A DNA stretch of 64,000 bases from RGIG4079 sp045637505 (GCA_045637505.1 JAZTZO010000028.1:11934-75933); one strand, 5' to 3'. Counted from the first letter of the stretch, positions 33,820-42,146 are shown. Numbers and translations are program-made. The notes: generated by a model not told the origin, from the letters alone.

Positions 33820-35283
33820 ATGGCTATACGTAACAATGTGATGATTGTGCGTCAACGATTATTGACTCGCCTCATCAAATTATGGAATGAAAATGAGTTG
33901 GTTGAGAAAATCGACCGTTTACCTATCGAATTAAGTCCTCGCAAGTCGCACACTCTTGGCCGCTGCTGCGTGCACAAGGAGCGTGCGGTGTGGAAATATA
34001 AGTCGCTCCCATTGATGGGATTTGACATGAGCGACGAAGATGACGAATTAACCCCATTGTCGGAATATGCTCGTCGAGCGCTCAATCGCGAAACGACTCG
34101 CGAAAACATAATGTGCGTGGTCGATGAAGCTTGTTCATCATGCGTGCGTACCAATTATCAAATCACCAACCTTTGTCGTGGTTGCGTGGCTCGCGCATGT
34201 TCGCTCAACTGCCCCAAAGATGCTATTGAGTTTGACTCTGAAACAAGCCAAGGGCGCATCAACCAAAAGAAATGTATAAGCTGTGGTAAATGTTTCAACA
34301 GTTGCCCCTATCATGCTATCGTACACATCCCCATTCCTTGCGAAGAAGCGTGTCCAGTAGGAGCTATCAGCAAAGATGAATTTGGCGTAGAGCATATCGA
34401 CGAGTCAAAATGTATCTATTGCGGCAAATGCATAAATAGTTGCCCATTTGGTGCAATCTTTGAAATTTCGCATGTGTTCGACATTCTTCAAAGCATCAAA
34501 CGCGGCGAAAAAGTGATTGCGATGGTGGCACCTGCAATCCTTTCGCAATATAAAGCACCTGCCGAGTTCATCTACAACTCTATCAAAGAAATAGGCTTTG
34601 CCGATGTCATTGAAGTGGCTCGTGGAGCTGTGATTTCTACCGAAAAAGAGAGTGAAGAGTTAAAAGAAAAACTCGAAGAAGGTCAACCATTTATGACTAC
34701 ATCGTGCTGTCCTTCATATATTGAAATGGCCGAAAAACATGCTCCCGAACTCAAACAATATATCTCAAGCACTCGTTCACCCATGTATTACACTGCACAA
34801 ATTGTGCGTGAGCAACACCCCGATGCAAAAGTGGTGTTCATTGGTCCATGTATCGCCAAACGCAAAGAGGCACGCAAAGACGACATGGTTGACTATGTGA
34901 TGACCTTCGAAGAACTGCAATCGATTTTTGAAGGAATGGATATATTGCTCGACGAGGATAAAATATTCCGTCTTCCTATCAAAGTTGCTCGTGAGGCTCA
35001 CGGATTTGCTCAAAATGGTGGGGTAACAGCAGCAGTTGCCGCTCATGTTAATGGCGCTTTCACATTCACTCACCAACAAATCTCAAACCTCGACAAAAAA
35101 ACCGTTGCCCTATTGAAAGCCTACGGAAAATCGGGCAAATCGCCCGCTCAATTCCTTGAGGTTATGGCTTGCGAAGGTGGTTGTATATCAGGACCAAGTC
35201 TTCACACTGCCTACGATTCGGGACGCAAACTTTTCAACGACGCGCTCAAGAGTCGCGAACCAATGCACAAAGAAGAAAATTAA
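33820..35283 (+). CDS. hydA: Monomeric [FeFe] hydrogenase
   Basis: The 487-residue protein has a Cys-rich N-terminal electron relay (about 98-220) with CRGCVARACSLNCP, CISCGKCFNSCPY and CIYCGKCINSCPF, i.e. several [4Fe-4S] clusters. The H-cluster domain follows (230-470). Its three signature loops are TSCCPSY, GPCIAKRKEA and EVMACEGGCISGPS. The Tyr in place of Trp in loop 1 and the GPC start of loop 2 differ from the classic TSCCPxW and MPCxxK forms and fit the group B hydrogenases of Firmicutes and Bacteroidetes. It would evolve or use H2 with ferredoxin during fermentation, possibly taking electrons from IorAB-type reactions. The maturase genes hydE, hydG and hydF follow. Confidence 0.9.
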   Translation: MAIRNNVMIVRQRLLTRLIKLWNENELVEKIDRLPIELSPRKSHTLGRCCVHKERAVWKYKSLPLMGFDMSDEDDELTPLSEYARRALNRETTRENIMCVVDEACSSCVRTNYQITNLCRGCVARACSLNCPKDAIEFDSETSQGRINQKKCISCGKCFNSCPYHAIVHIPIPCEEACPVGAISKDEFGVEHIDESKCIYCGKCINSCPFGAIFEISHVFDILQSIKRGEKVIAMVAPAILSQYKAPAEFIYNSIKEIGFADVIEVARGAVISTEKESEELKEKLEEGQPFMTTSCCPSYIEMAEKHAPELKQYISSTRSPMYYTAQIVREQHPDAKVVFIGPCIAKRKEARKDDMVDYVMTFEELQSIFEGMDILLDEDKIFRLPIKVAREAHGFAQNGGVTAAVAAHVNGAFTFTHQQISNLDKKTVALLKAYGKSGKSPAQFLEVMACEGGCISGPSLHTAYDSGRKLFNDALKSREPMHKEEN

Positions 35284-35306
35284 TTGTGCATTTTGAATCA
35301 TAGATT

Positions 35307-36353
35307 GTGACTACTTTGATTGAAAAATTATTCGCTACGCAATGCTTTGAGGTCGAAGAGCTTCATCAACTAATCACCACTTGCCTCAAATGCGATAATT
35401 CGTTCAATCTATTACGAAATAAAGCCACCCAAATTGCTCGTGAGCAATTTGGGTTTGGCATTTATATGCGTGGGCTCATTGAGATAAGTAGTTATTGTCG
35501 CAACAATTGCTATTATTGTGGACTGCGTCGCGACAACAAAAATGCCTCGCGCTATCGTCTATCTGACGAGGAGATACTCGCTTGTTGCAAAGATGGTTAT
35601 AATGCCGGGCTACGCACCTTTGTCTTCCAAGGTGGTGAAGATGCAGCATTTACCGACGACCGACTTATTGACCTCATCACCCACATCAAGCGCCACTGCC
35701 CCGAGGCGGCAATTACACTCTCACTTGGCGAACGCTCTGCCGAGTCATATCAACGGCTCTTTGGTGCCGGGGCCTCGCGCTATCTGCTACGCCACGAGGC
35801 GGCCAATCGCGACCTCTACAATCACATTCACCCCACTGATATGTCGCACTCCAATCGCATCGACTGCATCAAATCACTCATCAAAATCGGGTACCAAACA
35901 GGCATGGGAATGATGGTAGGCGCACCTGGACAAACTATCGAACACCTCATCGACGATATACTGTTAATGAAACAGTTACAACCTCAAATGATAGGAATAG
36001 GCACATTCATACCCCACCCCAATACACCTTTTGGCACACAATCGGCAGGAGACTTGCGACTTACCTACATCATCATTGCCATTGCACGACTTATGCACCC
36101 CTATGCACTTATACCAGCCACTACAGCGTTGGCCTCGCTCTCGCCAAGTGGATATATTGACGGAATTCTCTCTGGCGCCAATGTAGTGATGCCCAACATC
36201 ACACCCTTTGCCCAACGCACCAAATATGAAATTTATCCTGGCAAAGAGCACTCGCAAAACGACATCACCACAACCCTCAGCGACCTCTCTCAACAACTCG
36301 CTACAATAGGCTACCACATCAACCCCACCCGCGGCGACTACGAATCAATTTGA
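35307..36353 (+). CDS. hydE: [FeFe] hydrogenase maturase HydE (radical SAM)
   Basis: The 348-residue radical SAM protein has the cluster motif CRNNCYYCGLRRDN (C-x3-C-x2-C) near 59-66 within ISSYCRNNCYYCG. It continues with the biotin-synthase-like features LRTFVFQGGED and SLGERSAESYQRLFGAGASRYLLRHE. HydE helps build the dithiolate bridge of the H-cluster. It starts at a GTG 23 bases after hydA, with a TTG three codons later as an alternative. Length and layout match HydE. The next maturase gene, hydG, is 6.5 kb away. Confidence 0.92.
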   Translation: MTTLIEKLFATQCFEVEELHQLITTCLKCDNSFNLLRNKATQIAREQFGFGIYMRGLIEISSYCRNNCYYCGLRRDNKNASRYRLSDEEILACCKDGYNAGLRTFVFQGGEDAAFTDDRLIDLITHIKRHCPEAAITLSLGERSAESYQRLFGAGASRYLLRHEAANRDLYNHIHPTDMSHSNRIDCIKSLIKIGYQTGMGMMVGAPGQTIEHLIDDILLMKQLQPQMIGIGTFIPHPNTPFGTQSAGDLRLTYIIIAIARLMHPYALIPATTALASLSPSGYIDGILSGANVVMPNITPFAQRTKYEIYPGKEHSQNDITTTLSDLSQQLATIGYHINPTRGDYESI

Positions 36354-36647
36354 AAATTGAAAGTTGAGAATCCCAAAGGGCTTAACGAGGCTTAAGCGAG
36401 TTAATTTAAGCTTTCCGTCATTTTTTTTTACAGATTAATCAAACGAGCATCTTTCTCCTTCCCTCTATCATCTTTCCCTCAAAAAGATACTCATTTCATA
36501 ATTATATCAAAATGAATCACTCTTTCAACATGAGACTGCAAAGTTACAATGCAAAAAAGAGTGGAAACTGCGATAATGCACAAAAAGATTAATTAATTAT
36601 TAAAATACTTACGTTGTATCTATTTTTATCATTGGGTAATAGGCACC
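36354..36647. other. Gene-free A+T-rich spacer between hydE and accessory island
   Basis: No credible frame. Bases 36354-36425 carry AAAGGGCTTAACGAGGCTTAAGCGAG, written here only as a description of a 26-base stretch resembling the TGCTCAACGAGGCTTGACCG words at 31210-31230. It looks like decayed dispersed repeat material at an island edge. Confidence 0.4.
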
Positions 36648-36866
36648 TTATTTCCCATTTAACCATTCATCTCGTTTTTTGCTCTCTTGCTTTTTCTTCT
36701 CGGCTTTATTTAAAAGAATAACACCCCCTACAAGCATTATTATTCCAAAGAAAATTAGTCCAACTTGATCCCCTCTATATTCTGGAGGGCATTCTGACAT
36801 TGCACCTATCCTTAAAACAACATTTAATGCACCCAATACTATTAAAATCCAACCACCGACTTTCAT
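36648..36866 (-). CDS. Small two-helix membrane protein
   Basis: The 72-residue protein has two transmembrane helices (about 5-21 and 34-52) and a charged tail ending RDEWLNGK. It resembles in layout the 66-residue protein at 38270-38470 (tail EWFDGDRN), so the two may be distant copies that bracket this operon. It is the last gene of the minus-strand run and starts three bases after the J-like protein gene. Function unknown. Confidence 0.6.
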   Translation of the reverse strand: MKVGGWILIVLGALNVVLRIGAMSECPPEYRGDQVGLIFFGIIMLVGGVILLNKAEKKKQESKKRDEWLNGK

Positions 36867-36869
36867 ACG

Positions 36870-37232
36870 TTAATCAATTCTTATGTTTAATTTTTCAATT
36901 GCTTTATCTTTTATACTGCAAAGTTTATTATAGTTGTGCTTATTTTCCACTAATTGCGCTGATAATTCTGTTGCAATTTGGCGTTGTTGTTCATCTATAA
37001 ATCTATCAGGATGACATTTTCTAATCAAAGAGTCATACAATCCTTGTGCATGAAACGAGCTTTGAATTAATCCGTTGAAATCAACCTCGCCGACATCTTT
37101 CAACAAGTCCTTTTTATTAAGTTTTTTACTCGGTTTTTGTTTTCTTCTATTTAATATAAAAAACAATAAAGCAATAATTATTACTAACTCGAATATCGAT
37201 ATATAAAACCAAATATTATTAATCATTCCCAT
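36870..37232 (-). CDS. Membrane-anchored J-domain-like protein with HPD
   Basis: The 120-residue protein has an N-terminal transmembrane helix (about 8-27), a basic linker, and a helical module with GLYDSLIRKCHPDRF followed by a second helix QIATELSAQLVENKHNYNKL. The HPD tripeptide between helices is the Hsp70-stimulating signature of J domains, so this copy may work with DnaK at the membrane. The module lacks other clear J-domain positions, hence 'J-like'. It is related in pattern to the proteins at 37677-38264 and 45126-45590, in which HPD is altered. Confidence 0.6.
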   Translation of the reverse strand: MGMINNIWFYISIFELVIIIALLFFILNRRKQKPSKKLNKKDLLKDVGEVDFNGLIQSSFHAQGLYDSLIRKCHPDRFIDEQQRQIATELSAQLVENKHNYNKLCSIKDKAIEKLNIRID

Positions 37233-37243
37233 AAATTCGTTAT

Positions 37244-37651
37244 TTAATTATTCTCAGGCAATATACCACCGATAACTACATGGTCCATCATTTTCCATCT
37301 CAACCCATATGTTCCTTTATTATCATGCACCTCCAATGTATCCCAGCCTAATGCAATCAATCTCCTAATCAAGGTTTCATCTGAGAGTATTGTGATGCCA
37401 ATAAACTGCATTTCTGCTGTTGATAATGGTCTTCCAGAAAATGCTTGAACCCTAAAACCAGTATTTATCCATGCAGATAAATCATGTCGGTATTCTTTTA
37501 CTCCCTTTGAAAAGTCAGCTTTTAACAAAGTAGGAACCGACCCTAAAACAAATGCATTGCGAGCCGCTTCATTGAAATTTCGCACTAATTTTGTGCGTTC
37601 CGAACGATCTCTAAACCATTCAATAATTCTATTCCAAGTATTTTCAAACAT
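37244..37651 (-). CDS. Hypothetical soluble protein in the J-like operon
   Basis: The 135-residue protein has no membrane segment. It has an amphipathic N-terminal helix (WNRIIEWFRDRSERTKLV), a middle segment NTGFRVQAFSGRPLSTAEMQ and a C-terminal beta segment (IRRLIALGWDTLEVHDNKG, then YGLRWKMMDHVVIGGI). I do not recognise it. It lies between two J-like genes with short gaps (11 and 25 bases), which suggests a shared complex or a client role. Confidence 0.6.
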   Translation of the reverse strand: MFENTWNRIIEWFRDRSERTKLVRNFNEAARNAFVLGSVPTLLKADFSKGVKEYRHDLSAWINTGFRVQAFSGRPLSTAEMQFIGITILSDETLIRRLIALGWDTLEVHDNKGTYGLRWKMMDHVVIGGILPENN

Positions 37652-37676
37652 AAATAAAAGTAATATTAGGGAATAA

Positions 37677-38264
37677 TTATGAATAATAACTTACAATACA
37701 AATAAGAACTAAAATAATTAAAAATACACAAATTCCTACAATTGTAAATGCTTCTTCATCAGAAAGCTCTGAATTAGAACTTTCTGATGAGGTGCTTTGT
37801 GTTTGGAACAAGTTATTAATTTCCACTTCAAGAGTTTCTAATGCATCAATATCATCACAATATTCATTTATCTTTTGATAATATTTATTCGCAAGTTTTA
37901 CTTTTTCTGCATCATAATTTATAGAATTCGTAAAGTTTTGAGGGTGACATTTATTGCTTAATTTGTCATATAATCTTCTTGTTGAAAATTTCACACCGAG
38001 AGTCGTTGATGCCTTTTTACGCAATTCCTCTTGAGTTTTTTTATCGCCGTATTCATTACATTTGAGTACTTCAGCATATAAATCCGCGGCAAGATCTATC
38101 TTTTCGGGATTATATGGTTCCATATATCTTTCAGGAGAACATCTATATTTTAATTCTTCATATAGTGATCCCTCAAATTCTATACATTGTTTTAATTTAG
38201 TGTTTTCACTAATCCCTCTTCTTATGTCGTCAATCGTTTGATCTATAAAATTAATATCATCCAT
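37677..38264 (-). CDS. Tail-anchored protein with two degenerate J-like modules
   Basis: The 195-residue protein contains two similar helical units. Unit 1 (about 33-75) reads LYEELKYRCSPERYM with a following helix AADLYAEVLKC. Unit 2 (about 97-140) reads LYDKLSNKCHPQNFT with KVKLANKYYQKI. Both place a Cys-(S/H)-P motif where J domains have HPD, but the Asp is missing, so neither is expected to activate Hsp70 in the usual way. A Ser/Glu-rich linker leads to a C-terminal transmembrane helix (173-192, IVGICVFLIILVLICIVSYY). It is predicted to face the cytosol from the inner membrane. Confidence 0.6.
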   Translation of the reverse strand: MDDINFIDQTIDDIRRGISENTKLKQCIEFEGSLYEELKYRCSPERYMEPYNPEKIDLAADLYAEVLKCNEYGDKKTQEELRKKASTTLGVKFSTRRLYDKLSNKCHPQNFTNSINYDAEKVKLANKYYQKINEYCDDIDALETLEVEINNLFQTQSTSSESSNSELSDEEAFTIVGICVFLIILVLICIVSYYS

Positions 38265-38269
38265 TTTAA

Positions 38270-38470
38270 TTAATTTCTATCACCATCAAACCATTCTTTT
38301 CCTCCACTCTTATTTTTATTTCGCAAAAGGAAATAAGATGGAATACCACAAAAAAGGATTATTCCAATAAATGCTCCTCCTACTTCTTCTATTGATGGAC
38401 TTGTAGCTAAAATCTTAAAAAATGCAACCAATCCACTTCCAATTAGTAATACCGCTAAAAATGCTTTCAT
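38270..38470 (-). CDS. Small two-helix membrane protein after leader RNA copy 2
   Basis: The 66-residue protein has two hydrophobic helices (about 3-22 and 32-50) and a charged tail KSGGKEWFDGDRN. It starts 33 bases downstream (minus strand) of the second structured RNA, so it is the gene most directly exposed to it. Function unknown. Its layout matches the 72-residue protein that ends the operon. Confidence 0.6.
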   Translation of the reverse strand: MKAFLAVLLIGSGLVAFFKILATSPSIEEVGGAFIGIILFCGIPSYFLLRNKNKSGGKEWFDGDRN

Positions 38471-38503
38471 GATAAAAACGATTTAGGTGCGAGCCCCATT
38501 GCT

Positions 38504-38650
38504 GATTCTTAGGTATTACCACACACCTATACTTACACAATGACACCCGCACCCATTGGCACGAGCATTCGCCATTAGTTCACTTGGTAAGTATTTTGTA
38601 TAATGTCTGTGTTGTGGTAATTTTCAGAATCTACAAGTAGAGCGAACGCT
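38504..38650 (-). ncRNA. Structured leader RNA, copy 2
   Basis: On the minus strand GATTCT pairs with AGAATC (38626-38631/38504-38509). ATTACCACA pairs with TGTGGTAAT (38613-38621/38515-38523), and ATACTTAC with GTAAGTAT (38587-38594/38529-38536); inner pairs such as CAATG/CATTG are possible. The internal loop GAAA opposite ACCTA between the first two stems, and the shared words GGTA...ACCTAAG, match copy 1 at 12551-12671. Small hairpins (AGC-GAAC-GCT at 38641-38650) precede it as in copy 1. It leads into a small membrane protein gene. A further inverted repeat, TTATGTCGT/ACGACATAA (38706-38740), lies upstream. Confidence 0.55.
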
Positions 38651-38705
38651 ATTAATAATATGTTAATTTGTTCTTGTTTTTACTTCATTTGCAACCTTAT
38701 TTCGA

Positions 38706-38740
38706 TTATGTCGTAAAATTATGAATATTTCACGACATAA
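38706..38740. promoter_or_regulatory. 9-bp inverted repeat upstream of leader RNA copy 2
   Basis: TTATGTCGT (38706-38714) and ACGACATAA (38732-38740) are perfect reverse complements around a 17-base A+T-rich centre. It could be an operator or a structural part of the transcript. Confidence 0.45.
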
Positions 38741-38802
38741 CCAAAAGAGGGTATCAACATTTTGTGCTGATGGGTGCGAGGTGTGTTTTTGTGAGATTTT
38801 CT

Positions 38803-38937
38803 TTAATATCCTCTTGTTGAAATTTCGCTGCACATTCTAATAAACCAAACTGCTAAGAACATTGCAATCCACCATGCATTGCGCACTATCCATGGTGCTT
38901 TTTCTTTCTTTTCTTGTTTGTCATTTTTTTCTTCCAT
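38803..38937 (-). CDS. 44-residue single-helix membrane peptide
   Basis: ATG at 38937 opens a 44-codon frame: a charged Lys/Glu-rich N-terminus (MEEKNDKQEKKEK), then a hydrophobic, Trp-rich helix (NAWWIAMFLAVWFIRM) and a short polar tail. It overlaps the end of the next upstream frame (39001), which favours real, coupled translation. The layout is like small regulatory or toxin-like membrane peptides. Function unknown. Confidence 0.45.
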   Translation of the reverse strand: MEEKNDKQEKKEKAPWIVRNAWWIAMFLAVWFIRMCSEISTRGY

Positions 38938-39001
38938 AACCAGCTGTGATTAATTTAATTATTAAATAAAAAATTCCTGCTAATAAAAGTATTGATAACA
39001 T
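38924..39001 (-). CDS. Tiny hydrophobic peptide (about 25 residues)
   Basis: ATG at 39001 begins MLSILLLAGIFYLIIKLI and ends GYGRKK before a TGA near 38924, overlapping the start of the 44-residue frame. A TATATTTG box (39031-39024) is 23 bases upstream, a normal leader for this phylum. It looks like a leader or toxin-like peptide. Evidence is limited to composition, overlap and promoter position. Confidence 0.35.
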
Positions 39002-39102
39002 AATTTCATCTTTTTTTGCCTTGCAAATATATCACAATTAAATCGGGAACATTTATTTTCTGCAAGGCTTGCAAAAAAATTCGTTATATCTCAATTTATT
39101 TG

Positions 39103-39110
39103 TACATTTG
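39103..39110 (+). promoter_or_regulatory. -7 box of the 39.1-kb hypothetical gene
   Basis: TACATTTG lies 28 bases before ATG 39138, so the start at 39138 is preferred over the longer frame from 39069. Confidence 0.4.
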
Positions 39111-39137
39111 TTGATATTTTATTCCATTTACAACCAC

Positions 39138-40505
39138 ATGTCAACTATAGGAACTATATTTTTAATTCAATCTATCAGCTTCCTCATTTTTGTGATATTT
39201 GCATCTATCGCATATCGACCGCATAGTTCGTTTTTAAACTATCTGCGCAATCTGTTTGAAGTTGAGATTGACAAATATAGTTTCAAAGAGATTGGCTCGG
39301 CAATAATTAGTATCGCAATCGTTTACATCATTTCTCCATTTTTAATACTATACATCTCTTACAACTTTTTAGCTTCATTTTTTATGAAAAATAATCATAC
39401 CACCGACACCTCCACATCACCCAACGAACCTGCAAGAAAGCCCAACATAATTCGCGACTTCGTTGCCAATAGGGAATATCCTCGCTATCCCATGCAATAC
39501 CTATATTTTAATGATGATAGCATTTCGTTTAATCCCAATCGTAATGAACTCATTTATATTGACACCGACCCAAACTCCGAGATAAGCCAATTTATAGTGC
39601 AACATATCGATGATTTCACCCATTATGTGGCATCTGAAACTGGCTGCCGTTTCATCCATTTATCTAATGCTATAAAACAATTAAACAACTTCGACACATT
39701 CCATTACCTCAATCCTCAATGCAACGAAGACAACTTTGAGAGTTCGCCCCTTGAGCAATCATATGCTTGGGAATTGATTAGCAAATGCTTCCTCAACTCC
39801 GATATCGTTACTCGTGGTTTTATATTTTTCCCAAGCGATAGCTACAACGATGGGGAAAGTCGATTTGCATACATGCCCATTCCTTCACGCGACACTCGAC
39901 CTGTGGAACACATTCTCCCTGGCATGTGCTGTTATATCAAGGATACTCACCCCTACTACTCTCTTGAGAAGTTCAGTGCCGATGCTTATTTCAATTACGA
40001 CACCGAAAAAATGATGAGCGAAATCGTGGATCGAGTAAAAGCTTTACGACAACGAGGTGTTACCGAATCTATTATCGCATCGCTCTTCAAGCAAGAAATA
40101 TCGTTGAGCCGAATGCTCATCACTGCCGACTTCAAAATAATCCTTCCCGATTATAACAACATGGAAATACACCTCACCCCGTTGCCTAAAGCTGTGTATT
40201 TCCTATTCCTTCGCCACCCCGAAGGCGTTTTATTCAAGAACTTGCCCGACTATTATGACGAGTTGCTCGACATTTACACCCAACTCACAGGTCGCAAGAG
40301 CGATAAGGAAATAAAACAAAGCATCAAAGATGTAACCGACCCCACAAAGAACTCTATAAACGAGAAATGTGCACGCATTAAAGAAGCCTTTGTGTCGCAA
40401 TTTCACGACGAAGTAGCAAAACATTATTTCGTCACCGGCCAACGAGGCGAACCAAAAACTATCACCCTCCCACGCGACCTCGTCGATTGGACTTTTAATT
40501 TGTAG
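39138..40505 (+). CDS. Hypothetical Bacteroidales membrane protein with conserved C-terminus
   Basis: From ATG 39138 the protein is about 455 residues: two hydrophobic segments (about 3-24 and 55-80), then a long cytosolic part. The C-terminal ~130 residues (PLPKAVYFLFLRHPEGVLFKNL, split here: PLPKAVYFLF then LRHPEGVLFKNL; then DPTKNSINEKCARIKEAF and YFVTGQRGEPK) form a module I associate with uncharacterised Bacteroidales proteins. The NSINEKCARIKEAF helix resembles a DNA-binding or oligomerisation element, but no function is known. G+C is higher than in the neighbouring islands. Confidence 0.65.
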   Translation: MSTIGTIFLIQSISFLIFVIFASIAYRPHSSFLNYLRNLFEVEIDKYSFKEIGSAIISIAIVYIISPFLILYISYNFLASFFMKNNHTTDTSTSPNEPARKPNIIRDFVANREYPRYPMQYLYFNDDSISFNPNRNELIYIDTDPNSEISQFIVQHIDDFTHYVASETGCRFIHLSNAIKQLNNFDTFHYLNPQCNEDNFESSPLEQSYAWELISKCFLNSDIVTRGFIFFPSDSYNDGESRFAYMPIPSRDTRPVEHILPGMCCYIKDTHPYYSLEKFSADAYFNYDTEKMMSEIVDRVKALRQRGVTESIIASLFKQEISLSRMLITADFKIILPDYNNMEIHLTPLPKAVYFLFLRHPEGVLFKNLPDYYDELLDIYTQLTGRKSDKEIKQSIKDVTDPTKNSINEKCARIKEAFVSQFHDEVAKHYFVTGQRGEPKTITLPRDLVDWTFNL

Positions 40506-40514
40506 CCCTAATCT

Positions 40515-40620
40515 TATATACCGACACGGACGCCGTATCAGAAAATAATTAGACAGAAGAACATAAAGGCTGGCGCATGAATTATGCATCATGAATTGTG
40601 CATTATGAATTATGCATTAA
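40515..40620. repeat. Dispersed intergenic repeat, copy 2
   Basis: It carries the same ordered words as 31080-31200: a degenerate GACACGG...CCGTATC palindrome, AATTAGACAGAAG, AACATAAAGGCTG, GCGCATG, then ATGAATTATGCAT-type units. Intergenic and non-coding. Confidence 0.65.
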
Positions 40621-40632
40621 CTCAACCCCATC

Positions 40633-40714
40633 TCTGACTTTTTACAAAAATCAACCTATTTTATGTCTGACTTTTTACAAATTTTCCGCATTTTTATATC
40701 TGACTTTTTACAAA
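40633..40714 (+). repeat. Three 16-bp direct repeats at 33-bp period (iteron-like)
   Basis: TCTGACTTTTTACAAA occurs at 40633-40648, 40666-40681 and 40699-40714, exactly 33 bp apart. The third copy ends six bases before the -7 box TATCTTTG (40721-40728). Spacers of 17 bp differ in sequence. Spacing of about three helical turns places all copies on one DNA face, as expected for cooperative binding of a regulator. Confidence 0.8.
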
Positions 40715-40720
40715 ATGTAT

Positions 40721-40728
40721 TATCTTTG
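40721..40728 (+). promoter_or_regulatory. -7 box of the island ATPase gene
   Basis: TATCTTTG immediately follows the third repeat. The -33 position falls inside that repeat (TCTGACTT), so a protein bound there would either replace the missing -33 contact or block the polymerase. Confidence 0.5.
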
Positions 40729-40799
40729 CATCCATAAGAGACTTTGGATTAAGCCATTTACAATCTTCCGTCATAAACACTTAAACGAAAGGATATAAT

Positions 40800-42146
40800 A
40801 TGGGCAAAAAATACTATTCTCGTTTCATCGATAATCACCTATCTAATTGGAAAAATAGTGTGACACATAAGCCATTATTGCTTCGAGGTGCGAGGCAAGT
40901 GGGAAAATCATCAGCTATTCGCCATTTAGGGCAATCGTTTAAATACTTTGTAGAAGTTAATTTTGAGAGAGACAAAGATGCTATTTCTATTTTTACAGGA
41001 AATTTAAATCCGAAAGAAATTTCATCTCGACTATCAGCTCTTTATGGTACGCCCATTATACCAGGAGAAACATTGTTATTTTTAGACGAAATTCAAGCAT
41101 GTAAAGAGGCTTTACATAGTTTATGGTTTTTCTATGAAGATTACCCGGAACTTCATGTAATAGCAGCAGGCTCTTTACTTGAATTTGCCCTTAAAAAAGT
41201 AAACTCATTTGGAGTCGGACGAATCCATTCATTATTTATGCACCCCATGTCGTTTGATGAATTCTTAATGGCCTCCGATAAAAACATTTGGATTGAGTCA
41301 AAGCAAAATGCCTCGCCCGAAACTCCTATCTTTGACGCATTACACAAAAAATTAGTTGAGAGTTTCCGAAACTACCTTATGATTGGAGGTATGCCCGAAG
41401 CTGTTGCTAAATGGGTGGAAACCGGTGACTTTTTAAGTTGTCAACAAGTGCACGATGATATCATATTAACATATCAAGATGATTTCTCTAAATATAAGGA
41501 AAACGTTGATCCTATATTATTAAAGCAAACTCTTAATAGTGTAGCATTACAAATTGGCAATAAATTTGTGTATAGCAACGTAAGTGGTGAGTATCGCAGT
41601 GAAAAAATTAAGGGAGCATTAGAACTATTAAAAGACGCAGGACTAATAAAACCTGTAATTCATACTGCTGCAAATGGAGTACCATTAGGCGCTGAAATAA
41701 ATGAAAAATTCATTAAATATATATTCTTGGACAGCGGTCTCTTATTGCGTCTTTTAGGGTTGGAGAATCTCTCTAGTGGTTCTGAATACACAAAAGAGAT
41801 TCTGATTGGCACTGCAACCGATTTGGTCAATAAAGGGAATATTACCGAAATGGTAGCAGGCTTAGAACTTCTAAAATATAATCAACCCACTCAACGCCAT
41901 GATTTATATTATTGGCAAAATTTATCTCGAGGAGCCCAAGCCGAAGTTGACTATATCTTAGTAAAAGACATGAAAGTAGTGCCATTGGAAATTAAAGCAG
42001 GAACCTCTGGATCAATGAAGAGTATGTATCAATTCCTATCTGATAAAAAATTATCATACGGGATTCGCTCATCTTTAGAAAATTTCGGAAAAATCAATAA
42101 TATTGACATAATTCCGCTTTACGCGTTGTCAAATTTATTTAAATAG
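40800..42146 (+). CDS. AAA ATPase of the AAA_14/DUF4143 family (second copy type)
   Basis: The 448-residue protein has Walker A LLLRGARQVGKS near residue 26, Walker B LLFLDEIQACKEAL near 90, the sensor-like VIAAGSLLEF, and a C-terminal DUF4143 domain. The C-terminal core AEVDYILVKDMKVVPLEIKAG has the D-x(n)-E-x-K arrangement of PD-(D/E)xK nucleases. Role unknown; such genes are frequent cargo in Bacteroidales. It is only distantly similar to the ATPase at 8648. It is preceded by three phased repeats, which may bind its regulator. Confidence 0.85.
   Translation: MGKKYYSRFIDNHLSNWKNSVTHKPLLLRGARQVGKSSAIRHLGQSFKYFVEVNFERDKDAISIFTGNLNPKEISSRLSALYGTPIIPGETLLFLDEIQACKEALHSLWFFYEDYPELHVIAAGSLLEFALKKVNSFGVGRIHSLFMHPMSFDEFLMASDKNIWIESKQNASPETPIFDALHKKLVESFRNYLMIGGMPEAVAKWVETGDFLSCQQVHDDIILTYQDDFSKYKENVDPILLKQTLNSVALQIGNKFVYSNVSGEYRSEKIKGALELLKDAGLIKPVIHTAANGVPLGAEINEKFIKYIFLDSGLLLRLLGLENLSSGSEYTKEILIGTATDLVNKGNITEMVAGLELLKYNQPTQRHDLYYWQNLSRGAQAEVDYILVKDMKVVPLEIKAGTSGSMKSMYQFLSDKKLSYGIRSSLENFGKINNIDIIPLYALSNLFK

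Noticed and set aside
40633..40714. CRISPR array
   Set aside because: Only three 16-bp repeats with 17-bp A+T-rich spacers, ending at a promoter; far too short, and no cas genes.
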